DNA of 64,000 nucleotides from Pseudomonas cichorii (GTDB lineage Bacteria; Pseudomonadota; Gammaproteobacteria; Pseudomonadales; Pseudomonadaceae), in NCBI RefSeq assembly GCF_015471405.1, contig NZ_BLVZ01000003.1, forward strand, positions 310,001-374,000, read 5' to 3'. Made by a program: the position numbers and the translations under genes. The notes under the pieces were generated by a model that saw nothing but the letters and a program-made list of their open reading frames with translations, did no database searches and was not told the DNA's origin. How positions within the stretch are numbered: position 1 is the stretch's first letter; every line of letters begins with the position of its first letter. Shown here piece by piece: positions 8,963 to 18,136 of this stretch.

Positions 8963-9693
8963 TCTTGCCAACGCAACACCTTGTAAGGCTGTGCGTTTTC
9001 CCCCGCTGGACTCAATAGAATCGTGGTTTGTAAATGGGCGGACGTACCACCCGGTTGTTGTGCCTGACTGTCAATGAACAGAACTTCGCCAGGATCGACC
9101 CCGACGGAGCTCTGGTTCGGCAGGTTCAGACTGCGGCGTATCAAAGCCGTTGCAAATGCGGGATCAGGCCGCTCCAGCCCGCTCCATAGCGTGACTTCCG
9201 GCACCAGACAGACATACAACGCCTGGTTCATGCCCGGCAGTTGACGAACCTCTTCGATCACCCGCAACGGCGGCTGCCCCGCGTTGCGTTGCGCTTCAAG
9301 AAACTGCGCGATACCGCTTGCCTGGTCTTTCGCCGCTCCACAGGCCTGCAAGACCCTGGAAATATCTGCAACGGGCGCACTGTTGAGGTCCAGCTTCCCT
9401 TGTTCACTGCGCACGCTGACGAGAAGTTGCGTGTCATCGAACTTCAAGGCAACCGGACGTCCATCTGCTATCCATGACTTGCGCTGCGCCGGATCGAGCA
9501 AACCTTGTATCGCCATGTTCATGCCCGCTTCGGCCGCCAGAATCGCCTGGGTATTCTGCCGCAACCAAAGCGCCTGACGACTTTCAAGCTGCACCCAGCC
9601 GGCCAGCCCGCCAAGCAACAGACTGAGCAAGGCCAGCACCCAGAGCACCACCAATAGCGCAACGCCTTGCTGATGCCGGTAAAAACGCTTCAT
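8959..9693 (-). CDS. gspK: Minor pseudopilin GspK, 244 aa
   Basis: N-terminal prepilin-like segment 'QQGVALLVVLWVLALLSLLL' with the glycine before the hydrophobic helix. A GspK-type alpha-domain follows, including 'LDLNSAPVADISRVLQACG' and 'VIEEVRQLPGM', the helix-hairpin-helix-like repeats of GspK. GspK caps the pseudopilus tip with GspI and GspJ. The classic prepilin-peptidase Glu+5 is replaced (Val-Ala-Leu-Leu-Val), as is usual in GspK. 4-bp overlaps occur on both sides. No prepilin peptidase gene is in the window, so the housekeeping PilD must process it. Confidence 0.88.
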   Translation of the reverse strand: MKRFYRHQQGVALLVVLWVLALLSLLLGGLAGWVQLESRQALWLRQNTQAILAAEAGMNMAIQGLLDPAQRKSWIADGRPVALKFDDTQLLVSVRSEQGKLDLNSAPVADISRVLQACGAAKDQASGIAQFLEAQRNAGQPPLRVIEEVRQLPGMNQALYVCLVPEVTLWSGLERPDPAFATALIRRSLNLPNQSSVGVDPGEVLFIDSQAQQPGGTSAHLQTTILLSPAGENAQPYKVLRWQE

Positions 9694-10322
9694 TGGCCAC
9701 CCGCCCCGCCGGACAGGTCCAGGCGCAAGGCAACCACTTCACTGACCCAGGCCACCGGCCCGTTCAGCTTCACATCGATGCGCACGGCACTGGGCAAACG
9801 ACTTGGCCACGGCCACTCAGCCAGCCAGCCGGTCGGCTTGCCCTTGGGAGAGAAGCCGCGATAACTGAACGTCAGCCCCTCCACGTTATTTAGCAAGACC
9901 TGTGGCTCGCCCCATGGCTGTACGACCGTACCACCCACACCGGTCTTGATCTGCTCAAAAGTCACTTGCAGATCGCGCTGCCCTTCAGACCCGCTCAATT
10001 GCAGGGTATGACGCTGAATACCGCCCCCCAGTTCACCAGGCAAGGTCGCAACGAATTGCAACTGGTGAGCCGAGCCCTCGAAAAAACCATTGCTGACGCT
10101 GTCGTCATCGGAAGTATCCAGGGGCAATGCCTGACCGATGGAGGTGCGTAAAAACGCCTGTGTCGCCCTCACTTCATCCAGGCTGGCCGTGTAGCGCTCA
10201 GCCTTGAGTACCGCACGATTCGCGCCCAGCAATGCACCTGCGATCAGTACCAGCAATATGCCCAACAGACTGAGCACCAGCATGATTTCCAGCAGCGTGA
10301 AGCCACGCTGAGCGGATCTCAA
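9690..10322 (-). CDS. gspJ: Minor pseudopilin GspJ, 210 aa
   Basis: Type IV prepilin leader 'QRGFTLLEIMLVLSLLGILLVL' with the cleavage Gly-Phe and Glu+5. The body is beta-rich and GspJ-sized, with 'GEPQVLLNNVEGLTFSYRG' typical of the family. It forms the pseudopilus tip complex with GspI and GspK. It starts in an ATGA overlap with gspI, and its stop overlaps gspK. Confidence 0.9.
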   Translation of the reverse strand: MRSAQRGFTLLEIMLVLSLLGILLVLIAGALLGANRAVLKAERYTASLDEVRATQAFLRTSIGQALPLDTSDDDSVSNGFFEGSAHQLQFVATLPGELGGGIQRHTLQLSGSEGQRDLQVTFEQIKTGVGGTVVQPWGEPQVLLNNVEGLTFSYRGFSPKGKPTGWLAEWPWPSRLPSAVRIDVKLNGPVAWVSEVVALRLDLSGGAGGQ

Positions 10323-10693
10323 AATCCGACTCCAGGTGACGAGCCGCGCAGTTTCAAGGTGCTGAACCGGGCACGGCGCTGGTCTTCCTGAAGTGTCAGA
10401 TCAAGACGAAACAGACGCGCCCGGGTACTTTGTCCCGGCATCTGGCGAATGTTCAAGGTCCAGTCGATGCCCGCCAATACTCCCTGGCGCGTGCTGTTTT
10501 CCAGCGGGCCAGCGCTTTCCTGATCCAGAATCGTGCGGGCAGCATGGCTCAGCCGGTCACTGTGCGATACCTGCAACAGTGAACGAGCACTCTGCCCAAA
10601 AGCCACCAGCAAAACACTGCTGCACAGCGCCATGACCGTCAGGGCCGCAAGCATTTCCAGCAGCGTGAAACCCGACTGCACGTTTTTCATCAA
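10319..10693 (-). CDS. gspI: Minor pseudopilin GspI, 124 aa
   Basis: Prepilin leader 'SGFTLLEMLAALTVMALC' with Gly-Phe cleavage site and Glu+5, followed by a short GspI domain of the usual length (about 120 residues). It nucleates the tip complex with GspJ and GspK. 4-bp overlaps with gspH upstream and gspJ downstream show strict translational coupling. Confidence 0.88.
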   Translation of the reverse strand: MMKNVQSGFTLLEMLAALTVMALCSSVLLVAFGQSARSLLQVSHSDRLSHAARTILDQESAGPLENSTRQGVLAGIDWTLNIRQMPGQSTRARLFRLDLTLQEDQRRARFSTLKLRGSSPGVGF

Positions 10694-11124
10694 AGCGCCC
10701 GAGCCTGGACACTGCCGGTCAGCCAGCCGATATCGATCCGCCAGCGACGATCACCATTGACCAGCGTAAGGTTACCGCCACTGGAACCGCCATCGGGGTA
10801 GAACTCAACCGAAGCCCCCAGATCGGCCGACGTTTGCATGGTCACTTGCAAGTGCTCGGGCCAGTGCTGTACGCGCTTGCCCGGTGCCTTGAATGTCATG
10901 CGACGCAAATCGAACACTGTCCGGGCAGGCTGCCCCGTGACAATCGCCCGGACCCGCGTGGCGCGTAGCGCTTCAACCATGTCGCCCACTGCACGGCGCT
11001 CGCTGGCAGCGTTCAGACCCTGTTGCAAACCAAAACCCACCAGGCCCACGGCGATGCTCATCAACACCAGCACCACCAGCATTTCCATCAGGGTAAAACC
11101 TCGGTTCGCGACAGGGGAATTCAT
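10690..11124 (-). CDS. gspH: Minor pseudopilin GspH, 144 aa
   Basis: Prepilin leader 'NRGFTLMEMLVVLVLMSIAVG' with Gly-Phe cut site and Glu+5. The body has the GspH pattern 'ERRAVGDMVEALRATRVRAIVTGQP'. It connects the tip complex to the GspG shaft. The gene follows gspG by 9 bp and overlaps gspI by 4 bp. Confidence 0.9.
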   Translation of the reverse strand: MNSPVANRGFTLMEMLVVLVLMSIAVGLVGFGLQQGLNAASERRAVGDMVEALRATRVRAIVTGQPARTVFDLRRMTFKAPGKRVQHWPEHLQVTMQTSADLGASVEFYPDGGSSGGNLTLVNGDRRWRIDIGWLTGSVQARAL

Positions 11125-11133
11125 GACGCCTCC

Positions 11134-11565
11134 TTACTCCCAGTTGCCGAGATCGGCGCTATAGCCTTCGCCACCGGGCTCGCCATCCTGACCGTAGAAA
11201 ATCAGATCGAAACTGCCGTGCTGCCCTGGAAAGCGGTAGCCGAAGGCATGACCGAACGGATCCTTGAGGTCCGACGGCTTGGCGTAAGGACCGTTCCAGC
11301 CCGAGGAGTTGCCGGGTTTTTCCACCAGTTGCTGCAAGGTCTTGGGCGGCGAGCCAACGTCCAGTGCATAGCTTTCGATCTTCATGCCCAGACTGGCCAG
11401 TTGCGCCTTGCCCGCGCCGTATTTGCCCTTGTCGACGTTGCCGCCCACCTGACGCACAACGATGGTTGCCACGATGCCCAGCAGAACAATCACGGCAAGC
11501 ATTTCCAGCAGGGTAAAACCGCCCTGTCGGCGTCCGGGTTTGAAGCGCGTACGGTTAACACTCAT
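11134..11565 (-). CDS. gspG: Major pseudopilin GspG, 143 aa
   Basis: The main subunit of the type II pseudopilus. Prepilin leader 'QGGFTLLEMLAVIVLLGIVATIVV' is followed by the GspG body, with the C-terminal calcium-binding loop region ('GYRFPGQHGSFDLIFYGQDGEPGGEGYSADLGNWE'-type, here residues of about 109-143). It is the most conserved gene of the operon apart from gspE, and is separated from gspF by 24 bp, the largest gap in the operon. That fits a stronger, independent ribosome site for the most abundant subunit. Confidence 0.95.
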   Translation of the reverse strand: MSVNRTRFKPGRRQGGFTLLEMLAVIVLLGIVATIVVRQVGGNVDKGKYGAGKAQLASLGMKIESYALDVGSPPKTLQQLVEKPGNSSGWNGPYAKPSDLKDPFGHAFGYRFPGQHGSFDLIFYGQDGEPGGEGYSADLGNWE

Positions 11566-11589
11566 CGGGGTGATTCCTCGTTCATGAAT

Positions 11590-12792
11590 TCAGATATTGC
11601 TGGTCAGGCTCATCAGCGGCAGCATGATTGCCAGCATGATCACAGCGACCATGCCCGCCATGACCACCGTCAGCGCCGGCACCAGCGCCGCGAGCATGCG
11701 ATCGATACCGCGCTTGGCTTCGACATCGAAGATATCGGCGACCTTGAGCAGCATGCTGTCCAGCTCGCCCGCCTGTTCGCCAACCTCGATCATCTGCAAC
11801 GCCAGATCAGGCAATAGCGGCTGCGCCCCAAAGGCGCTGGCCAATGTGCCACCGCCCTTGACCGACTCTGCGGCCTGTTCCACCTGTGCCTGCAAGGCCC
11901 GGTTGGTGCAGACCTGACGGGCAATGACCAAGGCCTGCAACAACGCCACACCATTGCTGAGCAAAGTGCCGAGGGTTCGGGTCAGGCGTGCGGCTTCGAC
12001 TCGTTGCAACAATGGGCCGATCACCCGAATGCCCAGCAAGCGCCGGTCACGGCGTTCGCGGCGCTGCGGGTCGCGCAGACGCACAGCCATGCCCCAGGCC
12101 AGGACAATCAGCCCGGCGAACAGCGCCAGACCGTAGTCCCCCAGAAACTGACCAAGGTCGAGAATGACCTCGGTAATCAGCGGGATCGGCACGCCCAAAT
12201 CCTTGAAGATAGGCACGAACTGCGGCACCACATAGGCCAGCAGCAAAGCCAGGGAACCCAGCACGCCGACCACCAGAAACGCCGGATAGATCAGCGCATT
12301 GATGACTTCGCCACGCAGCAACTGGCTACGCTCCAGGTAATCGCTCAACTGGCGCAGGGTGCTTTCCAGCGCACCACCGGCCTCTCCGGCACGCACCATG
12401 CTGATATACAGCGGCGAGAACTGGCTGCCCTCTTCTTCCAGCGCAACAGACAACGGTTTACCGGCCTTGACCTGCTCGCGAATCCGCTCGATCAAGGCTC
12501 TGGTCTGCGGTTGGCCAGGCTGTTTGAGCAGAATTCCCAAGGATCGTTCCAGAGGCTGGCCAGCGCCCAGCAGCGTCGCCAGTTGCTGAGTAAAGCTGAC
12601 CAGCGCCGCGCCACTCAGTTGCCCACGCCCCAATGCCCGGCGCAAACCGCCCAGACCGGCACTTTCTATATGCATCACCATCAAGCCGCGCTTTTGCAAG
12701 GCGGCTACGGCTGCCTCCTGATCCTTGGCCTCCAGCGCACCGTTCTGCACGGCACCCGAGGCATCCAGAGCGCGGAACTTGAACAGGCTCAT
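11590..12792 (-). CDS. gspF: Type II secretion inner-membrane platform protein GspF, 400 aa
   Basis: Polytopic platform protein with two T2SSF domains, each followed by membrane helices. Conserved motifs include 'FTQQLATLLGAGQPLERSL' in domain 1 and 'TRTLGTLLSNGVALLQAL' in domain 2, and it ends 'IMLAIMLPLMSLTSNI'. It contacts the GspE ATPase to drive pseudopilus extension. Length of 400 residues is standard. Its start overlaps the gspE stop by 4 bp. Confidence 0.95.
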   Translation of the reverse strand: MSLFKFRALDASGAVQNGALEAKDQEAAVAALQKRGLMVMHIESAGLGGLRRALGRGQLSGAALVSFTQQLATLLGAGQPLERSLGILLKQPGQPQTRALIERIREQVKAGKPLSVALEEEGSQFSPLYISMVRAGEAGGALESTLRQLSDYLERSQLLRGEVINALIYPAFLVVGVLGSLALLLAYVVPQFVPIFKDLGVPIPLITEVILDLGQFLGDYGLALFAGLIVLAWGMAVRLRDPQRRERRDRRLLGIRVIGPLLQRVEAARLTRTLGTLLSNGVALLQALVIARQVCTNRALQAQVEQAAESVKGGGTLASAFGAQPLLPDLALQMIEVGEQAGELDSMLLKVADIFDVEAKRGIDRMLAALVPALTVVMAGMVAVIMLAIMLPLMSLTSNI

Positions 12793-14546
12793 GAGCTTTC
12801 ACCACGAGTAACGCGCAGCACCTCTTCCAGAGACGTCACGCCTGCAACGGCCTGACGCAAGCCCTCTTCATGCAGGGTTCGCAAACCACCGCGCCGGGCA
12901 GCCTCTTCCAGGGTCGCAGCATCGGCATGGCGCATCAGCAGGCTGCGCAACTCTTCATTCATCACCAGCAGTTCGGTGATTGCGCTACGCCCGCGATAAC
13001 CACCGCCCGGCGCATCGGCACGAGGCCGGTAAAGACGAATCGGGCGTTCATCGGTAAAGCGCTCAAGCCCGTGTTCGGCAATAAGCTCCGGCGGCGCATC
13101 GAAGGCCTCCCGGGTGGCCGGGTCCAGGCGTCGGACCAGCCGCTGAGCGAGAATACCGTTGACCGTGGACGCGATCAGATAGCTTTCCACGCCCATGTCC
13201 AACAAGCGGGTGATACTCGCCGCCGCACTGTTGGTGTGCAGGGTCGAGAGTACCAGGTGACCGGTCAACGAGGACTGAATGGCGATACGACAGGTTTCCA
13301 GGTCGCGCATTTCCCCGATCATGATGACGTCCGGGTCCTGACGCACAATCGAGCGCAGTGCTCCGGCAAAGTCCAGGCCGATGGCGGGCTTGACCTGAAT
13401 CTGATTGATGCCTTCGAGCTGATACTCCACCGGGTCTTCAACGGTGATGATCTTGCGCTCGGCGGTGTTGAGCCGTGACAGCGCAGTATAAAGAGTCGTG
13501 GTCTTGCCGGAACCGGTCGGGCCAGTCACCAGCAGAATGCCGTGGGGACGCTCCAGCACATCAAGGAAATGCTCAAGACGTTCGCCATCGAAACCCAGGC
13601 TGGGGAAATCGAAATCGATGGTCTGGCGATCCAGCAGACGCATGACCACCGACTCGCCAAAGCTGGTGGGCACGGTGGAAACCCGCAAGTCCAGTTCCTT
13701 GCCCTGAATACGCAACATGATCCGCCCGTCCTGGGGCAAACGGCGTTCGGCAATGTCCAGCCGCGCCATGATCTTGACCCGGGAAATCACTGCCGCCGAT
13801 GAACTGGACGGCGGCGCTTCGGCTTCGTGCAATACGCCATCGATGCGATAACGCACCTTGAGCTGGCTCTCGAAGGGTTCGATATGAATGTCCGAGGCGC
13901 GCTGCTCGACGGCTCGTTGCAGGATCAGGTTGACCAGACGAATCACCGGCGCTTCGGATGCCAGATCCTTGAGGTGTTCGATGTCTTCCAGCGAGCCGCC
14001 GTCTTCATCGAGGTTTTCAATCAGCGTGCCCATGGCGGAACGTCCCTGGCCGTAATAGCGCTCGATCAGGGTTTCGACTTCATTGCGCGGCCCGATGGAC
14101 AACCCGACCGGCACTTCACAGGCATAGGCAATGGCCTGAAACGGGTACAACACAGCCGGGTTCGCTGCCAGCACTTGCAAGCGGTTGTCGCTCCACCCCA
14201 CCGGCACCACTTGATAGTGGCGCATGAAGCGCTCGGTCAGCGGCGGCAAAGGGTCCAGCAAGGGCGGCGCGGCATCGGCCATCAGCAGCGGAGCATTCAA
14301 TAAAGCAGCCCAGGCACGCGCCAGCTCGAATTCGGAAACCAGCCCCAATCGGGTCAGCAGAGCCAGCAGCTCAGTACCTTCGGACTCCTGCTGCAAGCGC
14401 TGAGCGCGTTCAAGATCCTGGGTTTTCAGACCGGCATTGCCCATCAGCCAGGCACATACCTGAGCGGCATCGGGAATCACGAGCTGGGTAGCATCGACGG
14501 GTTCTGACTGCATTTGAGAGGAAATCTGTACACATCGGAGGGGCAT
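12789..14546 (-). CDS. gspE: Type II secretion ATPase GspE/XpsE, 585 aa
   Basis: Cytoplasmic hexameric ATPase that powers pseudopilus assembly. Visible motifs are Walker A GPTGSGKTTT, the Asp box 'IITVEDPVEYQ', 'IMIGEMRDLET' (Walker B) and the His box 'LTGHLVLSTLHTN'. The central stretch 'YGQGRSAMGT...' and 'LRDLASEAPVIRLVN'-like sequence match XpsE of Xanthomonas closely as I remember it. The C-terminal region lacks the tetracysteine zinc motif of many GspE proteins, like XpsE. Start: ATG at 14546 has GGGGAG upstream; an internal ATG at 14513 has no ribosome site. First gene of the operon. Confidence 0.95.
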   Translation of the reverse strand: MPLRCVQISSQMQSEPVDATQLVIPDAAQVCAWLMGNAGLKTQDLERAQRLQQESEGTELLALLTRLGLVSEFELARAWAALLNAPLLMADAAPPLLDPLPPLTERFMRHYQVVPVGWSDNRLQVLAANPAVLYPFQAIAYACEVPVGLSIGPRNEVETLIERYYGQGRSAMGTLIENLDEDGGSLEDIEHLKDLASEAPVIRLVNLILQRAVEQRASDIHIEPFESQLKVRYRIDGVLHEAEAPPSSSSAAVISRVKIMARLDIAERRLPQDGRIMLRIQGKELDLRVSTVPTSFGESVVMRLLDRQTIDFDFPSLGFDGERLEHFLDVLERPHGILLVTGPTGSGKTTTLYTALSRLNTAERKIITVEDPVEYQLEGINQIQVKPAIGLDFAGALRSIVRQDPDVIMIGEMRDLETCRIAIQSSLTGHLVLSTLHTNSAAASITRLLDMGVESYLIASTVNGILAQRLVRRLDPATREAFDAPPELIAEHGLERFTDERPIRLYRPRADAPGGGYRGRSAITELLVMNEELRSLLMRHADAATLEEAARRGGLRTLHEEGLRQAVAGVTSLEEVLRVTRGESS

Positions 14547-14600
14547 AGACTACAGCACTCCCCCATGACGAGGGAGGCCATGCTCAGAAACGTCTTACGA

Positions 14601-14819
14601 TCAATCAGCCTGTTTCTGAGTAGTCGAACTCTGAGGACGTCCGCCCCTGGCGGTTTCGACTGTCTGTTTCTTCGTCGCCTTGGTGTCCTGAGTCTGGGTC
14701 ATCACAGTGGAATCGCTCGCTCCGGAAGTCGCATCTGCATCCGTGGCTTCAGCCGCAACTACCGCGCCACTAAGCGCCATACCCATAACAACACCCGCAC
14801 CAAAAATCGACAACTTCAT
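14601..14819 (-). CDS. Small secreted hypothetical protein, 72 aa
   Basis: Starting at the ATG at 14819, with GGAG about 9 nt upstream, this encodes a signal peptide (MKLSIFGAGVVMGMALSGAVVAA) and about 50 polar residues rich in Thr, Asp, Ser and Gln with no fold I recognise. It lies 54 bp upstream of gspE on the same strand, so it may share the operon promoter or be a separate envelope protein. The function is unknown. Confidence 0.6.
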   Translation of the reverse strand: MKLSIFGAGVVMGMALSGAVVAAEATDADATSGASDSTVMTQTQDTKATKKQTVETARGGRPQSSTTQKQAD

Positions 14820-15301
14820 AGCAAATACTCCAGACAACTAAATTCAAGGATTAAATAAAACAGGGCCAAGGAATCGAATCAGACCTGGCAACTAAGCAGC
14901 TGACCATCAGGTGGCTACCACCCAACAGACACGGCACTGAAAATTCTTAAACCCATCGACCAGTAGGTTTAACAAGAGTTCAAAATTTGTAAAGAAAAAA
15001 GTCAAAAACCAACAAAAACACATTTTTGTTTGACTTTTTATCGTCTCTTTCGTCTTAATTGTTGCGATTTGTTAGTTCAAAGCGCCATCAAGTAGTGGCT
15101 CTTTGGAATCAAACAAGCAGAAGAACTTAAATAATATTTAATTGATAAAACCATCATAAAACAGCAACACCCGCTTGAAGTTAAAACACTTTGAATCGCG
15201 GTGACGGGAAACTGTTGCCCAAAGAAAAGTCATGAAGTAAGCGACCCTGTCGTCGCTTCTCCCTGCATGAATCCTTATTGACCCAGTTGTTGGAGAGACG
15301 C
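14820..15301. other. AT-rich divergent intergenic region with two inverted repeats
   Basis: About 480 bp between the minus-strand small-protein/type II block and the GH3 gene. It contains TTAAACC-N12-GGTTTAA at 14948-14973, an operator-like inverted repeat. It also has a long AT-rich imperfect hairpin at about 14994-15040, in which AAAGTCAAA...AACAAAAA pairs with TTTTTGTTTGACTTT. No gene is visible. The divergent promoters must lie here, but I could not assign -10/-35 boxes with confidence. Confidence 0.55.
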
Positions 15302-18043
15302 ATGAACAAACGGAAAATGATCGGCGCCCAGTCGGCCCTGGCCTTGCTGGCATTGGCTGTATCGCAGGTACATGCTACCGACGCCGCTCAGCAGGAAGCT
15401 CGTGAAGCCCGCGCCGAAAAGGCCGCGCAAAAGACCCTGGACAAGATGACCCAGGAAGAAAAACTGGCCTATATCGGCGGTACAGGTGGTTGGGATGTCA
15501 AACCCCTGACCCAATACGGCATCCCGCAGATTCACGGTGCCGATGGTGGCGTCGGTGTGCGCTACACCAGCGAAGGCAACGATCAGGGCGTGGTCTATCC
15601 GTCCGGCCCCAACCTGGCGGCCACCTGGAACCCGCGCCGCGCCATCGATCTGGGCCGCGCCCTGGGTTATGACACGGCCACTGGCGGCTACCAGTTCATT
15701 ACCGGCCCTGGCGTGACCCTGTACCGCATGCCTTACGGCGGCCGTGCGTTCGAGTACATCTCGGGTGAAGATCCGTTCCTGGGTGCAAGCCTGGCGCCAG
15801 GCGTCATCAACGGTATCCAGTCGCGCGGTGTCTGGGCCAACGCCAAGCACTTCGCCGCCAACGATCAGGAAAGCAGCCGCTTCACGCTGAACCAGATCAT
15901 GAGCGAACGTGTGCTTCGTGAAATGTCGCTGCCAGCCTTCGAGTCCGCCTCCAAGAACGGCAATGTCTCGATGGTGATGTGTGCCTTCCAGAAGATAAAC
16001 GGTGAATTCGCCTGTGAAAACAAGCACTTGATCACCGATATTCTTAAAAAGGAATGGGGCTACAAAGGCTTCGTGCAGAGCGACTACAACGCTGTCGTCC
16101 ATGGTCTGAATGCTGCCCAGGCAGGCACCGACCTGGACATGATGGGCTATCAGATGAACAGCACCATCCTCAAGCCTTACCTCAACAGCGGTGAGTTGAG
16201 CGCAGCGACCATCGACGAGAAAGTTCGCCGCATTCTCAAGCAGATCTACCTGTACAAGTTCGATACCAAGACGCCGCTGACCACCCACAACATGAACAGC
16301 GCCACCAGCAACAAGGTCGCCCTGAACGCTGCCCGTGAAGGCATCGTGCTGCTCAAGAACCAGGACAATCTGCTGCCGCTGGACAAGCAGAAGGTCAAGA
16401 AAATCGCCGTTGTCGGCAACCTGGCCAAATACGCACCGCCTACCGGTTTCGGCAGCGCCAACGTTCAGGCGACCCGCTACGTCAGCGAGTTGAGCGGCCT
16501 GCAACAGATTGCTCCGAATGCCAAGGTCGAGTTCATCGATGGTCTGTCACTGGACCCGGCCGCCGCTCAATGGACCAGCACCAATACCGCTGGCGATGAC
16601 GTGAAAGGCATGAAGGTCGAGTACTTCAGCAACGCCAACTGGTCCGGCGATGCAGCGGTGACCCGCACCGAAACCCATGTCGACCTGGACTGGGCCAACG
16701 ACACCGACCTGCCGTTCGAGAGCAATACCTCGACCTCCGATCCGTATACCAGCAAGGGCTCGACTGCCGGCTCGCTCAATGGCGACACCTCCTCCACCTC
16801 GATTCGCTACAGCGGCAAGATCACCCCGACCCAGAGCGGCGAACAGGTATTCAAGGTGCGCGCCGACGGGGCCATCCGCCTGTACGTCAATGGCAAGAAA
16901 ATCATCGACAACGGCGATGGCAACCCACTGCCGGACAACAGCATCCCGCCAACCATTCCGGAATACGCCAAGATCAACCTGGAAGCAGGCAAGAGCTATG
17001 ACGTGAAACTCGAATACTCGCGTCGTGCCGGTTACCTCTCGACCATGGGCGGCCTGGTGGGCGTGCAGATGAGCTGGGCGGCATTGAACGCACCTCAGGA
17101 TCTGTCCGGTTACGATGCGGTAGTGGTTGCTGTCGGTAACAGCGCCGAATACGAAGGTGAAGGTTTCGACCACAGCTTCGATCTGCCTGAATACCAGAAC
17201 GAACTGATCCAGAGCATCGCCAAGGTCAACCCCAATACCGTGGTGACCATGTTCGGCGGTACCGGTCTGAAAATGAGCGACTGGATCGACCAGGTTCCGG
17301 TGGCGCTGCATGCGTTCTATCCAGGTCAGAACGGTGGTCAGGCACTGGCCGAGATCCTGTTCGGCAAGGTCAACCCGTCAGGCAAGCTGCCGATCAGTAT
17401 CGAACGCAATATCGAAGACAACCCGGTCTATGCGTCCTTCCCGAAATTCGACAACGAAGGCGCGCTCAAGGAAATGGACTACAAGGATGACCTGCTGCTG
17501 GGTTATCGCGGTTACGAGAAGAAAGGCATCAAGCCGCTCTACCCGTTCGGCTATGGCCTGTCCTACACCACGTTCGGCTACAGCAACATCAGCGTTACGC
17601 CAGGCGTAGCGGTGGGCAATACGCCGATCAAGGTCTCGTTCGACCTGACCAACACCGGCAAGGTCGGTGGTTCGGAAGTGGCTCAGCTGTATGTAGGCCA
17701 GCAGAACCCGAAAGTCGAACGCGCCCTCAAAGAGCTTAAAGGCTACAAGAAGGTGTTCCTCCAGCCGGGTGAAAGCAAGCGTGTGACCATCGAGCTCAAT
17801 GATCGCTCGCTGGCTTACTACGACGTCAAATCCAAGCAGTGGGTGGTCGATGCCGACACCTTCAACCTGTCGCTGGGTGGCTCGTCTCAGGACATCCGCC
17901 TGAACGCCAAAGTGGTCAACCCGTTCCGCCAGGAACTGTCGACCACCACCAGCAACCCGCTGCCACGTTCGGCACTGAACTCGGTGAATGTCAGCAAACC
18001 AGCGGTGAAGACCGGTGGGGTGTTTGAGCAGGAAACCGAATAA
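15302..18043 (+). CDS. Secreted GH3 beta-glucosidase with PA14 insert, 913 aa
   Basis: Start at ATG 15302 with GGAGAG 7 nt upstream; a frame extension of 24 bp is rejected. Residues 1-24 form a signal peptide. The GH3 barrel follows, with 'KHFAANDQE' and the nucleophile in 'VQSDYNAV' (Asp261). The second GH3 domain is interrupted at about 432-590 by a PA14 domain ('MKVEYFSNANWSG', 'SGKITPTQSGEQVFKVRADGAIRLYVNG'), a carbohydrate-binding insert. A fibronectin-III-like domain (about 760-870) closes the enzyme. It would hydrolyse beta-glucosides, including plant glycosides or oligosaccharides, in the periplasm or outside. It faces the convergent TetR gene across a REP pair. Confidence 0.95.
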   Translation: MNKRKMIGAQSALALLALAVSQVHATDAAQQEAREARAEKAAQKTLDKMTQEEKLAYIGGTGGWDVKPLTQYGIPQIHGADGGVGVRYTSEGNDQGVVYPSGPNLAATWNPRRAIDLGRALGYDTATGGYQFITGPGVTLYRMPYGGRAFEYISGEDPFLGASLAPGVINGIQSRGVWANAKHFAANDQESSRFTLNQIMSERVLREMSLPAFESASKNGNVSMVMCAFQKINGEFACENKHLITDILKKEWGYKGFVQSDYNAVVHGLNAAQAGTDLDMMGYQMNSTILKPYLNSGELSAATIDEKVRRILKQIYLYKFDTKTPLTTHNMNSATSNKVALNAAREGIVLLKNQDNLLPLDKQKVKKIAVVGNLAKYAPPTGFGSANVQATRYVSELSGLQQIAPNAKVEFIDGLSLDPAAAQWTSTNTAGDDVKGMKVEYFSNANWSGDAAVTRTETHVDLDWANDTDLPFESNTSTSDPYTSKGSTAGSLNGDTSSTSIRYSGKITPTQSGEQVFKVRADGAIRLYVNGKKIIDNGDGNPLPDNSIPPTIPEYAKINLEAGKSYDVKLEYSRRAGYLSTMGGLVGVQMSWAALNAPQDLSGYDAVVVAVGNSAEYEGEGFDHSFDLPEYQNELIQSIAKVNPNTVVTMFGGTGLKMSDWIDQVPVALHAFYPGQNGGQALAEILFGKVNPSGKLPISIERNIEDNPVYASFPKFDNEGALKEMDYKDDLLLGYRGYEKKGIKPLYPFGYGLSYTTFGYSNISVTPGVAVGNTPIKVSFDLTNTGKVGGSEVAQLYVGQQNPKVERALKELKGYKKVFLQPGESKRVTIELNDRSLAYYDVKSKQWVVDADTFNLSLGGSSQDIRLNAKVVNPFRQELSTTTSNPLPRSALNSVNVSKPAVKTGGVFEQETE

Positions 18044-18047
18044 CCGT

Positions 18048-18136
18048 CGCAGGAGCGGATTTATTCGCGAGATGGCATTGAAGACGATGCATTTGCTTTG
18101 CATGTATCGGCCTCTCGCGAATGAATTCGCTCCTAC
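18048..18136. repeat. REP pair (REPIN) between GH3 and TetR genes
   Basis: Inverted REP copies: GCAGGAGCGGATTTATTCGC at about 18048-18068 and TCTCGCGAATGAATTCGCTC from 18113, ending in TCCTAC at 18136, with about 40 bp between. The right copy overlaps the stop codon of the TetR gene (18133-18135). Same family as the pair at 3613-3689. Confidence 0.9.

Noticed and set aside
15275..16504. 409-codon minus-strand open frame opposite the GH3 gene
   Set aside because: No motif; the GH3 gene on the plus strand has full family signatures and a ribosome site.
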